Source: Chlorobaculum sp. 24CR
GTDB taxonomy: Bacteria; Bacteroidota; Chlorobiia; Chlorobiales; Chlorobiaceae
Assembly: GCF_004118635.1 (NCBI RefSeq)
Contig: NZ_SDGU01000002.1
Location: 1 to 62,441 of the forward strand
Reading direction: 5' to 3'
Length of the DNA stretch: 62,441 bases
Position numbers and translations under genes: made by a program. The notes below the pieces were generated by a model. It saw only the letters and a program-made list of their open reading frames with translations. It was not told where the DNA came from and did not search any database. Position 1 is the first letter of the stretch; every line of letters begins with the position of its first letter. Positions 11,301-20,587 of this stretch are shown piece by piece.

Positions 11301-12153
11301 GGGTGAACCACTCGCGGGCGGCCACGTGGCCTTCGACGCCCATGACGAACACCGGCAGCGGGTTGAGCCCCTTCGCCTCGATGGCGCGGATGGTGTTGTC
11401 GATGTACTCCTTCTCCTGCAAGAGGTGCTTGCGGAAAAAGAGCATGGCGATATTGTTGCGGGACTTTGCGTCACGGTTCTTTTTATACAGCCACTTTTCG
11501 TAGTGGTGGAGGTCCTTCATGTACTCCGGCGCGTCGGGATGGTAGAATCCCATCGTCGGAACCTCTTCGACCTTGCTGGCCTTGACGGCAACGTTGAAAT
11601 ACTCCGCCATGATGTAATTGAACATCGAGGCGAGGTTTTCAGCGGTCGGATGCATCCAGTAGGTGTATACCTGCATCCAGTTTTTGAAGTCTTTGGCCTT
11701 CTTCGGAATCAGCGGCAGCATGGTGCGCATGATCTTCAGAAGCTTCATGTATCCGTAAAGTGCGTCTTCGTCGCGGCCCTTGACGAGCATCTTGGCGACC
11801 TTCTTGACGATGTCCGGCATTCCGCTGCCATCTTCGGAAACGACGTAATTTCCGACTTTCGTCAAGTGCATCACTTCCGGCATCGACTCGTAGGCGAAGA
11901 TCGTCGTGACCTTCGACTGCGCGATCTGCTCCTGAAGCCAGTCAGCCTGGTTTTTGAACTGGATCAGGGTGGTGAAGATGCAGTCCGCCTCGCGGATTGC
12001 CTTGCCTGCCTCCGGATTCTGGTGTTCGAGATCCTGATCGGTCCACTGGGTCAGCTCGGCGTGCTGGCTTATTAAATCGGTTACTTCCCGCCATACGCGC
12101 TGGTTGCACTGTTCCATTCCGACCACCGCGGCAATTCGGATTTTGTCGCCCAT
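8350..12153 (-). CDS. bchS: Magnesium chelatase large subunit paralogue, BchS
   Basis: A second CobN/BchH-family Mg-chelatase large subunit. I start it at the ATG at 12151-12153 (MGDKIRIAAVVGMEQCNQ), giving 1267 residues. An in-frame upstream ATG at 12312 would add 53 residues unlike the family N-terminus. Conserved blocks include HALVHVGMHGTVEWMPG and YPVNNPSEANIAKRRG in the central domain. It is clearly diverged from the bchH product downstream, so the two are old paralogues and not a recent duplication. In green sulfur bacteria the extra copies have been linked to the heavy demand for bacteriochlorophyll c. The name bchS follows remembered gene order and is less certain than the family. 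Confidence 0.83.
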   Translation of the reverse strand: MGDKIRIAAVVGMEQCNQRVWREVTDLISQHAELTQWTDQDLEHQNPEAGKAIREADCIFTTLIQFKNQADWLQEQIAQSKVTTIFAYESMPEVMHLTKVGNYVVSEDGSGMPDIVKKVAKMLVKGRDEDALYGYMKLLKIMRTMLPLIPKKAKDFKNWMQVYTYWMHPTAENLASMFNYIMAEYFNVAVKASKVEEVPTMGFYHPDAPEYMKDLHHYEKWLYKKNRDAKSRNNIAMLFFRKHLLQEKEYIDNTIRAIEAKGLNPLPVFVMGVEGHVAAREWFTHTKIDMLINMMGFGFVGGPAGATTPGASAAAREEILGKLNAPYVVSQPLFIQDINSWKTQGVVPLQSAMTYALPEMDGAVCPVVLGAIKDGRLHTVPDRLDRLSTLAKKFSELRHTANRDKKVAFVVYDYPPGMGRKASAALLDVPKSLYKMLQRLQNEGYNVGELPESPEALLAMLDRATDYEIQAHEKDCFAIDRQTFNAITTDRERERIEARWSGFPGEIAPVGPDRMFLGGLTLGNVFIGVQPRLGIQGDPMRLLFDKENTPHHQYIAFYRWISREFGAHALVHVGMHGTVEWMPGLQLGVTGDCWPDALLGEVPHFYIYPVNNPSEANIAKRRGYATMISHNIPPLSRAGLYKELPTFKDMLNDYRERGLEKIVDVETEMAILEKAENLNLSDDCPRIEGEAFSDYISRLYIYMLELETKLISNALHVFGETPEMATQVTTISEYLKVRGNERSLPSVIMQAIGESSTWGDYAALATRSRKGDPKALKVREKVDDITREFIEKAIFDNSNAGNVFSVLTGGARANEEMAEAINTALQEGAALKQGLKDNSHEMQSFVRALNGEYLPSGPGGDLVRDGASVLPTGRNIHAIDPWRIPSELAFKRGKQIADTIIQKHRDENNGEYPETIAQVLWGLDTIKSKGEAVAVIIALMGAEPAYDAQNKISHYRLVPLEKLGRPRIDVLIQISSIFRDTFGVLVDHLDKLVKDAAKAIEPAEMNHIKKHVDEALAQGKDFESATSRLFTQAPGTYGSQIDELVEDSAWESEEDLDNMFVKRTGFAYGGNRYGDEQSDILKNLLCTVDRVVQQVDSAEYGISDIDRYFSSSGALQLSARRRNPKGDNVKLNYVETYTADIKVDDAEKALKVEFRTKLLNPKWFEGMLAQGHSGATEISNRFTYMLGWDAVTKGVDDWVYKEAAQTYAFDPAMRDKLMKLNPKAFKNIVGRMLEASGRGMWAADPDTIEKLQEIYSDLEDRLEGIEV

Positions 12154-12559
12154 AGATAACTGAGATGTGCTTTGATTGAGGTATTTCAGGCCACCTAATG
12201 TAATAAATCCCGCTTTGATATAACAGGCTAAAAACACGTTCGGGGCTTTTTGCCGGGCTTGGGCGGAGAGCCGACAGACTGGGTCCATTCCATCTGCGAG
12301 TCTCTCCGGCAATCACCCTGATAATGAGAACCGGTCGCGGATCGTTCCCGGATGCTTGCTAAATGAAAAGAGTTAATGGCGGTCAGCCGGAAGGCTCAGG
12401 GCGGTGACGAGGTAAGCGGCGAGCCGGAAAACCTTGAGGATCGCCGGTTTGCGCGGATCGGGAAAAAAATGCACGGATCGGGCCATACAGGGCGTCCGGC
12501 GGATTGGGCAAGCTGTTTTCGCTTGTCCGTAACGGTTGGGCGGTCTGAAAAAACAGAGA
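12154..12559. other. Gene-free stretch between FkbM gene and bchS
   Basis: About 400 bases with no convincing gene. It should contain the bchS promoter on the minus strand. I looked for a cobalamin riboswitch and did not find the conserved B12 box. No terminator with a clear U tract is visible for the FkbM gene that ends at 12560. Confidence 0.5.
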
Positions 12560-13252
12560 TCAGGCGCTCCGGACGGCGCAGGATTTCGGTATCAGCCCGT
12601 TCAGGCTTTCATCGACGTGCCGGTAGTAGGTCTGTTCGTGGATGAAGGAGAACTCCCGGTATTTTTCAGAGATGTGGAAAATGCGATACCCTGCGGCGGA
12701 GAGTTTTTCGAGCACCGATTTTGTTTTTTCTATCGGGACGTTTTTGAAGCGGTGATGGAACTCGACGAGCAGTTGATAGACCGGAACGCCGGAATCCAGA
12801 ATGTCATCGATCACCTCGTACTCTGCCGATTCGATATCCATTTTCAGGATGTCGATAGCTTCGACGCCGAGTTCGCTCATGACGGTCTGGACTCTTTTTG
12901 CCGGGACTTCGACGGCATCTTCCCGGAGCCGCACGGTTCCATCCGCGTTGCCGATGGTGAATGGATGAAAATGAAATTCGGGCGGGGTGCGTTGCGCTCT
13001 GATCCAGTCGATCCACTTCGGGTTTGGATCGAAGGCGTGGACGTTGCAGGCGAAGCTGTTAATCAGGCTTTTGTCGAAGCGGATGTCATTGGCCGTGCCT
13101 GCCGAGAAAATGACGCTTGAGCTGTTGATGCCGATAGGCGAGAATGCCCAGTCTCCGGCATTGAAGGTTTTGCAATACAATTCAACTTCAGCCTTGAGTT
13201 CATGTCCGAGAATCTGCCGGAGCAAAATCTTTGACCTTGTATAGAATTGCAT
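12560..13252 (-). CDS. FkbM-family SAM-dependent methyltransferase
   Basis: The 230-residue protein contains the FkbM signature block IDILKMDIESAEYEVIDDIL around residues 133-152, preceded by the SAM-site region HAFDPNPKWIDW near residue 72. FkbM proteins methylate oxygen atoms of sugars, lipids or polyketides; the substrate cannot be read from sequence. The gene is isolated, with the TonB receptor gene upstream and bchS downstream, both on the same strand but with long gaps. A link to surface polysaccharide is plausible for the family but not supported here by neighbours. Confidence 0.8.
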   Translation of the reverse strand: MQFYTRSKILLRQILGHELKAEVELYCKTFNAGDWAFSPIGINSSSVIFSAGTANDIRFDKSLINSFACNVHAFDPNPKWIDWIRAQRTPPEFHFHPFTIGNADGTVRLREDAVEVPAKRVQTVMSELGVEAIDILKMDIESAEYEVIDDILDSGVPVYQLLVEFHHRFKNVPIEKTKSVLEKLSAAGYRIFHISEKYREFSFIHEQTYYRHVDESLNGLIPKSCAVRSA

Positions 13253-13393
13253 AAATGACCGAAAATTGAAATGTGTGTATCCGGTGTGTTTGAATGCAAT
13301 ATAGTCAGTAATAATTTTAAAGTAAAGAGACTTTATACATATCGAGCTACGGTGATGCCGGTTTTATCAGCCGGCAAAATTCGTGGTCGCGGG

Positions 13394-13428
13394 AAGAAAA
13401 AAAGAAGGGCTGCCACAGTGACAGCCCT
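13394..13428 (-). terminator. Terminator after the TonB-dependent receptor
   Basis: A perfect 8-bp stem (13404-13411 with 13421-13428) with a 9-base loop is followed on the minus strand by a T-rich tract. It lies 45 bases after the receptor stop codon. Confidence 0.88.
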
Positions 13429-13472
13429 TCCGATGGTGTGCCGTGATTGACGGCATCCGATGTGACGACCGG

Positions 13473-16094
13473 TCAGTAGGTCAGGTCGATACCGGCAATG
13501 AAACTGCGGTTCGGAGCACGGAACCACTCGGCCTCTTCGTACTGCGTGTTGTTGATGTTGTTGCAGGCCAGAGTGGCAGTGATGTTCTTGTTGAACTGGT
13601 ATTTCAGGCCAGCATTGAACACCACGAAATCGCCCGGATAGTTTTCGCCTTCGGGGTTGGTGTACACCGTGACAGCATTGTATTTGCCAATATAGCGTCC
13701 GTTGACGTTCAGTGTCAGCTTGTCGGTGGCTTTCCAGGTCACGCTTGCCGAAGCCGTGTGCTCGGGTCGGTAAGGCAACCATTCCGGATCAGGGTTGTTC
13801 AGCTCCGTAGCTGTCGCCTTTGTGGCATCAAACGAACGGTTTTTGGCATTCATGTAGGTGTAGCCAACGCTCAGGTTCCAGTCCGCGTTTGGTCTGTAGT
13901 TCAGGTTCGTCTCAATACCCCAGATGCGAGCTTTCGTGATATTGCCATAAATGTAAGTCAGAGGGATCGCAGTAGGTCGTGACTCGATAAGGTTATCGTA
14001 GTTGTTGATAAAGCCGGCGATGTCAAGCGATACTTTGTCACTGAACTGTTTGAATATACCAGCCTCCCATGCTGTCATGGTCTCCTTGTCAAGGTCTGGA
14101 TTTGGTTCAACAGTCAGGAATCCGGCATCATGCACGAAACGCTCATATAGCGATGGGGCGCGGAAACTGCGGCCCCACGATGCGCGCAGTGCCATGTCAT
14201 CGGTTGCTCTGTAGTTGAGGGCGATCCTCGGACTCAAAGCATCGACGCTTTTGTTGTTGAGCGGTACCCATGAGAGGTCTTGCAGTTGAACCTCATCCTT
14301 GTTGACACCGCTCCAGTCATAACGCAGCGAAATCAGAGCGGTCAGCTTGTCTGTGATTTTCCACTCGTCTTGCAGGAATGTGGCGAAGTTCTTTTCCTGG
14401 ATATCATTGAACTCGTTTTTAACCGGATATTCCACAGCAACCTGAGTGGTTCTCGTGTCAACGATATTGCCGTCTATACCAAGCAAAAAACGATGACTAT
14501 CACAAGCACGCCAATCGAGTTTTATTCCTGCGCCATAGCGGTTGTCGTCTGTTTCATTGAACTCTCCAGGCGTTCTGATTCTGCCGGTTGCATAAAGCTG
14601 ATCGGCATCAGTGCGGTTGTACTCGATTCGCGATGCATTGTAGGTATAATAAAGACGAGTATCGAGTGACAACTTGTCGCTCAGCAGGTTGACATAGTTG
14701 AGGCCTATCAGAGCGTTCTTGCGGCTGATGAGATCATCCCTATAGACGTCATATTTCTGGAAAGAGGACATGCCGGGAGCTGCACCAGTAGCTGCGCCAG
14801 TAGCGGCAGCAGTCGCAATTGGCGCAGCTATGGTAGCAGCAGCGGGATTTAGGTCACCGCCAGCAGCTTCATATGCCTCCGCATATGCAGTGGCATAAGT
14901 AAGGTTATAAACGTAGTTGTATGCCTCTGTGTAACTACCAAATACTCGGGCATTTACAAACACATCATATGTCTGATCGAGAAGAGGGGTGAAAGTTGAT
15001 GTCGATGCTGTGAAATTGTATGGCCACTGATACGCATACCCACCGACTGTCGAGTTGTAGAAAGAGCTGAGCTGGATGTACTGCCTCGAATCAATGTCGT
15101 ATCTGGCCTTGAACTTGACATCGTTCATGTAGTTCCAGGCGTTCTGGCGGTAGCCGTCGTCGTCACTGTGCGAGTAGAGGAAGTCGTAAGTCCATTTGCC
15201 GCTTTTGTTACCGACGCCGACATAGGTGTTCCAGAATACCGGCGTGCCGGTTGCGCGATATTCGCTTTTGTCACTTGACGGAGGATCGTCGTAGAAGCCG
15301 ATGCTGCTTCCTGCCCTGATCTCCATTTTCTGCGGCATGTGGCCGGTCACGTTCACCACGCCGCCCATCGCGCCGGAACCGTAGAGCGTGGCCGCAGCGC
15401 CCTTGAGCACCTCGACCTTGTCGGCAGCGTTCATGTTGACCGATTGCCAGACGATTTCACCGCTGTCGGGGCTGTTGATCGGGAATCCGTCGTAGAAAGC
15501 ATTCACCCTCGTACCGATACCGCCGCCATTGTAAGTGTTCGAACCGCGAATCTGCAAATTCGATGATGATGTTCCGCCTGCACGGCTGACCACAACGCCG
15601 GGAACGTCTTGCACTACTGAGTCAAGCGTCGGGTTTGGTTGTTCCTTGATCTTTTCTTTCGACACTACGTTGGCCGTTACCGGCACGTCAAGCCTGTCCT
15701 GCTTGTACAGCGCTGCGCCGACAACCACTTCCGAGGCCATGATGGTGGTCTGGCCCATCGCGAAATTCAGCGTGACAGTCTGGCCGTCCGAAAGCGTCAC
15801 GACCTGCGTCGTCGGCGCGTAACCGATGCTGGTTACGGTGACTTTCTGCTGCTTCGACGCCGGAACGTTCCGGAGCACGAAGTTGCCGTCGATGTCCGTG
15901 GCGGTTGCGATGGTGGTGCCGGCGATCGATACGGCGGCGCCGACGACGCCTTCACCATCGGCCTTGTCCGTGACTCGTCCTTTCAGGACGCCATCCGCGC
16001 CCCAGGTTGTCAGTGGAGCCAGCGACGATGCAAGAAAGGTCACCGAAAGAGCGAGCCTTTTCATGCCAGAGCCCTTTGCCTGCTGCTTTTTCAT
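13473..16094 (-). CDS. TonB-dependent outer-membrane receptor with carboxypeptidase-regulatory-like N-domain
   Basis: The 873-residue protein starts with a signal peptide (about residues 9-32). A CarboxypepD_reg-like domain (about 35-115) follows, then a plug domain with the LRGSNTY and VEVLKGAAATLYGSGAMGG motifs (about 130-250), and a long beta-barrel ending in a Tyr (IDLTY), as outer-membrane proteins do. It would import a large chelated nutrient across the outer membrane using TonB energy. No substrate-specific motif is visible; cobalamin or iron chelates are the usual choices, and B12 would fit the neighbouring B12-dependent bchE. An unusual Ala/Thr-rich stretch near residues 410-450 probably forms an extracellular loop. 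It has its own terminator. Confidence 0.9.
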   Translation of the reverse strand: MKKQQAKGSGMKRLALSVTFLASSLAPLTTWGADGVLKGRVTDKADGEGVVGAAVSIAGTTIATATDIDGNFVLRNVPASKQQKVTVTSIGYAPTTQVVTLSDGQTVTLNFAMGQTTIMASEVVVGAALYKQDRLDVPVTANVVSKEKIKEQPNPTLDSVVQDVPGVVVSRAGGTSSSNLQIRGSNTYNGGGIGTRVNAFYDGFPINSPDSGEIVWQSVNMNAADKVEVLKGAAATLYGSGAMGGVVNVTGHMPQKMEIRAGSSIGFYDDPPSSDKSEYRATGTPVFWNTYVGVGNKSGKWTYDFLYSHSDDDGYRQNAWNYMNDVKFKARYDIDSRQYIQLSSFYNSTVGGYAYQWPYNFTASTSTFTPLLDQTYDVFVNARVFGSYTEAYNYVYNLTYATAYAEAYEAAGGDLNPAAATIAAPIATAAATGAATGAAPGMSSFQKYDVYRDDLISRKNALIGLNYVNLLSDKLSLDTRLYYTYNASRIEYNRTDADQLYATGRIRTPGEFNETDDNRYGAGIKLDWRACDSHRFLLGIDGNIVDTRTTQVAVEYPVKNEFNDIQEKNFATFLQDEWKITDKLTALISLRYDWSGVNKDEVQLQDLSWVPLNNKSVDALSPRIALNYRATDDMALRASWGRSFRAPSLYERFVHDAGFLTVEPNPDLDKETMTAWEAGIFKQFSDKVSLDIAGFINNYDNLIESRPTAIPLTYIYGNITKARIWGIETNLNYRPNADWNLSVGYTYMNAKNRSFDATKATATELNNPDPEWLPYRPEHTASASVTWKATDKLTLNVNGRYIGKYNAVTVYTNPEGENYPGDFVVFNAGLKYQFNKNITATLACNNINNTQYEEAEWFRAPNRSFIAGIDLTY

Positions 16095-16328
16095 GATTGT
16101 GCGTGTTGGGTTGTTGGTGTTGAGTGAGCGTTGGAAAACATGGAATTACGGCGGGCAGCGGTTGACTGTTGCGATCCGCTGTTGCTTATCGGTGCAGGAG
16201 AGAAGCTATGGGTATATCTGATCGTACGCATCATCGCATCATGTTGTGAGACGTGCAGAATGTTGTAAATTTATGGTGAATTAACGCAAACTCCAAAGAA
16301 TGTCTTGTTTCCGGCAGTGCGTTTGCAG

Positions 16329-16360
16329 AAAAAAAAGCCCCGCAGATTTTGCAGGGCTTT
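16329..16360 (-). terminator. Terminator after the alpha-oxoamine synthase gene
   Basis: The minus strand shows a GC-rich stem (16334-16343 with 16351-16360, one mismatch) followed by a T tract (the A run at 16329-16336), about 33 bases beyond the stop codon. Confidence 0.85.
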
Positions 16361-16392
16361 GTCGCATCAATGCTGTGAATCCGCTTAACGGC

Positions 16393-17595
16393 TTATATCA
16401 CGCCGAGTTCCCGTCCTATGGTTGCAAATTCGGTGATGACTTTGTCGAGGTGCTCTTTTTCATGGGTGGCCATGAAGCTGGTTCTGAGCGCTTCGTGGCC
16501 AGGCATGACGCCAGGCCGGATGAAGGCATTGACGTAAACTCCGGCATCGAAAAGCTTTTTCCAGAAATAGAGCGTTTTCATCTGATCGGCGATCAGCACG
16601 GTTACGATCGCCGTGCGCGACGGCATGAGGGTGAATCCGGCCTTCAGCAATCCCTGGCGAACATAGTCGGTATTGGCGATCAGGCGCTCAGTCAACTGAG
16701 GCTGCTCCCTGATGATTTTGAGGGTCGCCAGTACCGCCGCCACGCTGGCCGGAGTCGGCGAGGCGCTGAAGATGAGCGACGAGGCGGTGTGCTGGATGTA
16801 GTTGATCACCGAGCGTTCACCGACCACATAGCCACCAAGCGAGCCGAAGGTTTTGGAGAAGGTGCCCATGATGAGATCAACCTCGTCCACCAGGCCGAAC
16901 TCGGAGGGGGTGCCGCGCCCGCCCTTGCCGATGACGCCAACGGCATGGGCGTCGTCGATGACGATCCGGGCATTGTATTTTTTTGCCAGCGCCACCAGCG
17001 CCGGAAGATCGACGATTTCACCGGAGACCGAAAAGACGCCATCCGAGACGATCAGCCTTCCGGCGCTTTCGGGAATGGTTTGGAGCACCCGTTCCAGGTC
17101 AGCCATATCGTTGTGCCGGTAGCGAACCTGACTCGCGCCGCCGCCAATCGCCATGATCGATGCCGCTACGAGGCTTGCATGATTGTCGCGGTCAGCGACG
17201 ATGTACTCGCCGCGCTGCACGATGGTTGGAATGATGCCCTGGCCGGTCTGGTAGCCGGTGCTGAAAAGCAGGCAGCGCTCTTTTTCAAAAAAGTCAGCGA
17301 GCTGCTCTTCGAGTTCGATGTGGAGCCTGACGGTGCCGGTCATGTAGCGCGAACCGGAACAGCTTGTGCCATATTTATTGATGGCGTCGATCGAGGCCTG
17401 CTTGACGCTCGGATCGTTGGTGAGGCCAAGATAGTTGTTCGAGCCGGCCATCACGAATTTTCGCCCGTCAAAAGAGACAACCGGTCCTTCGGAGTCATCT
17501 ATAGGGCGAAAAAAAGGGTACACTCCCAGCGCTTTGACTTCGTCGGCAAGGGTGAAATCCACACACTTTTTGAATATATCTTTTGCTTTTTCCAC
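16393..17595 (-). CDS. Alpha-oxoamine synthase, serine palmitoyltransferase-like
   Basis: The 400-residue enzyme belongs to the PLP-dependent alpha-oxoamine synthases. The PLP lysine lies in [12 protein letters not shown] (Lys248), the cofactor-stacking His in DNHASL (His139), and the DDAHAVG motif at about 214-220. Members make 8-amino-7-oxononanoate (BioF), 2-amino-3-ketobutyrate (Kbl), 5-aminolevulinate or 3-ketosphinganine (Spt). The extended N-terminus with [10 protein letters not shown] resembles Bacteroidota serine palmitoyltransferases more than BioF, so I favour a sphingoid-type or capnine-like lipid base product. No bio genes are adjacent. A divergently oriented extended SDR gene begins 242 bases away. 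BioF remains the main alternative. Confidence 0.75.
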   Translation of the reverse strand: MEKAKDIFKKCVDFTLADEVKALGVYPFFRPIDDSEGPVVSFDGRKFVMAGSNNYLGLTNDPSVKQASIDAINKYGTSCSGSRYMTGTVRLHIELEEQLADFFEKERCLLFSTGYQTGQGIIPTIVQRGEYIVADRDNHASLVAASIMAIGGGASQVRYRHNDMADLERVLQTIPESAGRLIVSDGVFSVSGEIVDLPALVALAKKYNARIVIDDAHAVGVIGKGGRGTPSEFGLVDEVDLIMGTFSKTFGSLGGYVVGERSVINYIQHTASSLIFSASPTPASVAAVLATLKIIREQPQLTERLIANTDYVRQGLLKAGFTLMPSRTAIVTVLIADQMKTLYFWKKLFDAGVYVNAFIRPGVMPGHEALRTSFMATHEKEHLDKVITEFATIGRELGVI

Positions 17596-17837
17596 AGTTT
17601 GCGGTTTTACTTCTACGTTCTCGCCCAGCGCTTGAAATTGATGATGGCTTTTTTCCGTGAATCGTGCTCAACAAGACTTGAGTCAGCATTGCGGATTCAG
17701 CTATGAAACGGAAATGTATTAAAAATTTCATTTTTTCGATAAAGAGGCCTGTGTTTTTCTCCCCGTCGGAGTATTCTCCGCTGGCGCGCAGGAGCGGTAC
17801 AGGAGGGTAATCATGTGGAAAAAGAGGGCTGTAGTGT

Positions 17838-18839
17838 ATGAGTGAAGTGATTCTGGTGACAGGTTCGACCGGCTTTATCGGTTCGAGAATGGTCGATACC
17901 CTCATTGGGCAGGGCCGCCGGGTGCGGGTGCTGCTCCGGCCCGAAAGCCGCGCTACGTCGCCATCAGGCCGGCGCGCGGGAGTCGAGGAGGTGCGCGCCG
18001 CATATGGCGACGCGGAGGCGCTCGGCCGCGCGGTTTCGGGCGTGGCCTCGATCATCCATCTGGCCGGAGTGACCAAGGCGGTCGATGAGGCCGGATTTAT
18101 CGCGGGCAATGTGACGCCGACCGAAAACCTGCTCGAAGCGGTGAGGCGGCGCAATCCGGGGCTTCGTCGTTTTCTGCTGGTTTCGTCGCTTGCCGCCATG
18201 GGGCCAGCCACGTCGCCTTCGCCCGGCGTTCGGGAGAGTGACCGGCCACGGCCGGTGAGCGCCTATGGGCGCAGCAAGCTGCTCGGCGAAGAGGCAGCGC
18301 GGCGGCACGTGGGAGGCGTTCCGCTGACTATCGTCCGCCCTCCCGCCGTTTACGGGCCGGGAGACCGCGACATTCTCGAAGTGTTCGCCATGATGAAAAA
18401 AGGGTATTTGCTTTCGGCGGGTTCCGGAACGCGGCAGCGCTTCAGCATGATTCATGTCGATGAGCTGATCGAAGGAACGCTGCTGGCGCTTCGGTCGGAG
18501 GCCGCCGCCGGGCAGGACTATTTCATCACCTCGCCGCGCGGCTACGCCTGGGACGAGGTGATCGAAGCTGCCCGTCCGGTGCTCGGCTTCCGGAGGCTCA
18601 TGCGCATCAACCTGCCGAAGCCGCTGGTGTTCGCCCTCGGCGCGGTGCTCGGCGCCGTCGCGAAACTGACCGCCCGCCCGGCGCTCATCAACCGCGACAA
18701 AGCCCGCGAGCTGGTGCAGGATTTCTGGGTGTGCAGTCCGCAGAAAGCGGAGCGAGAGCTGGGGTTCACGGCGGCAATTCCGCTGGCCGAGGGGGTCGCG
18801 GAAACGCTCCGCTGGTACCGGCAGCAGGGGTGGCTGTGA
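17838..18839 (+). CDS. NAD-dependent epimerase/dehydratase (extended SDR)
   Basis: The 333-residue protein has an N-terminal Rossmann motif GSTGFIGSR (about residues 9-17), a catalytic-type Ser region (LVSSLAAMG), and the YxxxK pair as YGRSK near residue 139. This is a standard extended short-chain dehydrogenase/reductase of the NAD-dependent epimerase group, with nucleotide sugars or flavonol-like ketones as typical substrates. A hydrophobic stretch near residues 255-275 may touch the membrane. It is divergent from the serine-palmitoyltransferase-like gene. In Caulobacter an enzyme of this class (CerR) reduces ketoceramide, so a lipid role is a testable inference. A second member lies at 33147-34145. 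Confidence 0.8.
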   Translation: MSEVILVTGSTGFIGSRMVDTLIGQGRRVRVLLRPESRATSPSGRRAGVEEVRAAYGDAEALGRAVSGVASIIHLAGVTKAVDEAGFIAGNVTPTENLLEAVRRRNPGLRRFLLVSSLAAMGPATSPSPGVRESDRPRPVSAYGRSKLLGEEAARRHVGGVPLTIVRPPAVYGPGDRDILEVFAMMKKGYLLSAGSGTRQRFSMIHVDELIEGTLLALRSEAAAGQDYFITSPRGYAWDEVIEAARPVLGFRRLMRINLPKPLVFALGAVLGAVAKLTARPALINRDKARELVQDFWVCSPQKAERELGFTAAIPLAEGVAETLRWYRQQGWL

Positions 18840-18959
18840 GGAAATTATGAATTATGAATGCTGAATTATGAATTGAAGAAGTGGATTAAACAGGCTTTGC
18901 AATTACCAGCGTGTTGTCCACCAAGTCCACTCAGCCCACCAAGTTCACTGCCGCTCCGC

Positions 18960-20003
18960 TCAACTGAAGAGTTGCTGCATCAGTTTGAGGAGGGTGAATT
19001 TGTCGTCGGGCGAGGGGATGATGCCTTTGAGGGCGGCGTCGGCGTCGCGCAGGGCGCGGATGGCTTTTTCGGTTTCGGCGACGCTGAACTGGCGGGCGTA
19101 GCCGAGGTAGTTTTTTGCGAAGAACTCCTGGCGACCATACATGCCGAGCAGGGCGGCCGTTTCCTGAAGCGAGAGCTGGCGCGCGCCGGGTGCCTGGAGT
19201 TTCCAGATTCGCAGGAAAAAGGTGGTCAGGTAGCGCACGATGTTCATGAGCCCCTCCTTCTGCCCCTCCTGCTCCATAATCATCAACGCGATGCCGCTGC
19301 ACTGCCGGAGGTTTTTGCCGACAATCGCTTTTTCAAGCTCGAACACGTTGTACCGGCGCGAGATGCCGACGCAGTCGCAGACGTCGTCGAGGGTGATGCG
19401 CCGGTCGGCGCGCTTGCCGGACGAGGCGAACAGGGTGAGCTTTTCGATCTCCTGGCAGATCAGCCGTGACGAGGGTTCGATGTAGGCCGAGAAGGTTTTC
19501 AGCGCGTCCGGATCGAACTCCCATCCGGCTTCTTTGGCCCGTTCGGCGGCGAAGAGATCAGCATTTTTAATGGCTCCGAAGTCATGCCGGAACGCCTTGA
19601 GATGCTTGTACGGCGCTTTTTCAAGCTCCTTTTTTTCGACTTCGTCCGCATCGAGCACCAGCACGGCGAATGAGGGCGGATCGGAGAGAAAGCGCAGGAG
19701 TGAGTTCTCCTGCCGCTGGCTTTCCGTTTTGCCGGTCACTTTCTTCAGTTTGTCGAACTGGCGGACGATGACCAGCTTTTTTTCGGTGAACATCGGGTAT
19801 TCGGAGGCGGTCGAGATGATCTGGCCGAGGGTGAGGTCAGGGCCGTACAGAACGAGGGTATTGAGGGCAGCCTCGTTTTCCGAAGGGAAAATGGCCGCCT
19901 TCAGTTGCGTTTCGATCTCTTCCTTGAGCCAGCTTTCCGAACCCTGAAAAAAATAGACAGGGGCGATCTTGCCGGAAGCGATCTGTTTTTTCAGCTCTGC
20001 CAT
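18960..20003 (-). CDS. holA: DNA polymerase III delta subunit, HolA
   Basis: The 347-residue product matches the clamp-loader delta subunit. It has the N-terminal [15 protein letters not shown] segment, the domain with [17 protein letters not shown], and the C-terminal [22 protein letters not shown] block typical of delta. HolA opens the beta clamp during loading at the replication fork. It lies 26 bases downstream of ssb on the same strand, and pairing with another replication gene supports the call. Immediately beyond its stop lies a short stretch with repeated AATTATGAAT-like words (18845-18872) and no clear terminator. Confidence 0.9.
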   Translation of the reverse strand: MAELKKQIASGKIAPVYFFQGSESWLKEEIETQLKAAIFPSENEAALNTLVLYGPDLTLGQIISTASEYPMFTEKKLVIVRQFDKLKKVTGKTESQRQENSLLRFLSDPPSFAVLVLDADEVEKKELEKAPYKHLKAFRHDFGAIKNADLFAAERAKEAGWEFDPDALKTFSAYIEPSSRLICQEIEKLTLFASSGKRADRRITLDDVCDCVGISRRYNVFELEKAIVGKNLRQCSGIALMIMEQEGQKEGLMNIVRYLTTFFLRIWKLQAPGARQLSLQETAALLGMYGRQEFFAKNYLGYARQFSVAETEKAIRALRDADAALKGIIPSPDDKFTLLKLMQQLFS

Positions 20004-20028
20004 GCGGGGTCAGTGACGGAGTCGTTGG

Positions 20029-20517
20029 TCAGAAGGGCAGGTCGTCTTTTTCGAAATCCTGCGCCCCGCCGGAAGCTGGTCGTTCACCGTAATTGCCGGA
20101 TGAGGGTTCGGGCCTCGACGGGCGTGAAGATTGCTGGCGCTCCTGCGAGTATGAAGAGTCGCCCATGCCGCCGCCGGAATCTTTCGATCCAAGCATCTGC
20201 ATGTCGCTGCATACGATTTCGGTGGTGTACTTTTTTTCGCCAGTCTTGTTGTCTTCCCACGAGCGGGTCTGCAAGCGGCCTTCGATATAGACCTGGCGTC
20301 CTTTTTTGAGGTACTGGCTGCAAATGTCGGCCAGCTTGCCCCATGCGACGATTCGGTGCCACTCGGTGCGTTCCTGGAAGTTGCCGCTGCTGTCCTTGAA
20401 ACCTTCGCTGGTCGCGAGGGTGAAATTGACGACGGACTGGCCAGATGCGGTTTCGCGGCGTTCGGGGTCGTTGCCGAGATGACCGATCAGCATTACTTTG
20501 TTCAAGCCTCTTGCCAT
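20029..20517 (-). CDS. ssb: Single-stranded DNA-binding protein
   Basis: I start at the ATG at 20515-20517 ([19 protein letters not shown]), giving 162 residues. An upstream in-frame ATG would add 14 residues not found in the family. Residues 1-110 form the OB fold ([18 protein letters not shown]). A Gly/Ser/Pro-rich linker follows, and the acidic C-terminal tip DFEKDDLPF is the docking peptide for replication and repair partners. It is followed by holA, so the two form a small replication operon. Confidence 0.96.
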   Translation of the reverse strand: MARGLNKVMLIGHLGNDPERRETASGQSVVNFTLATSEGFKDSSGNFQERTEWHRIVAWGKLADICSQYLKKGRQVYIEGRLQTRSWEDNKTGEKKYTTEIVCSDMQMLGSKDSGGGMGDSSYSQERQQSSRPSRPEPSSGNYGERPASGGAQDFEKDDLPF

Positions 20518-20587
20518 GATGGTAGGTACGATTCTCTTGTTGTTGGTGTTGCCCGACAAGCTACATGATTAATCTTTATTCTTCAAG

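Noticed and set aside
16095-16392. Cobalamin riboswitch before the TonB-dependent receptor
   Set aside because: I looked for the B12 box (GCCACTG-type) and its partner elements on the minus strand and found none, so I do not claim one.
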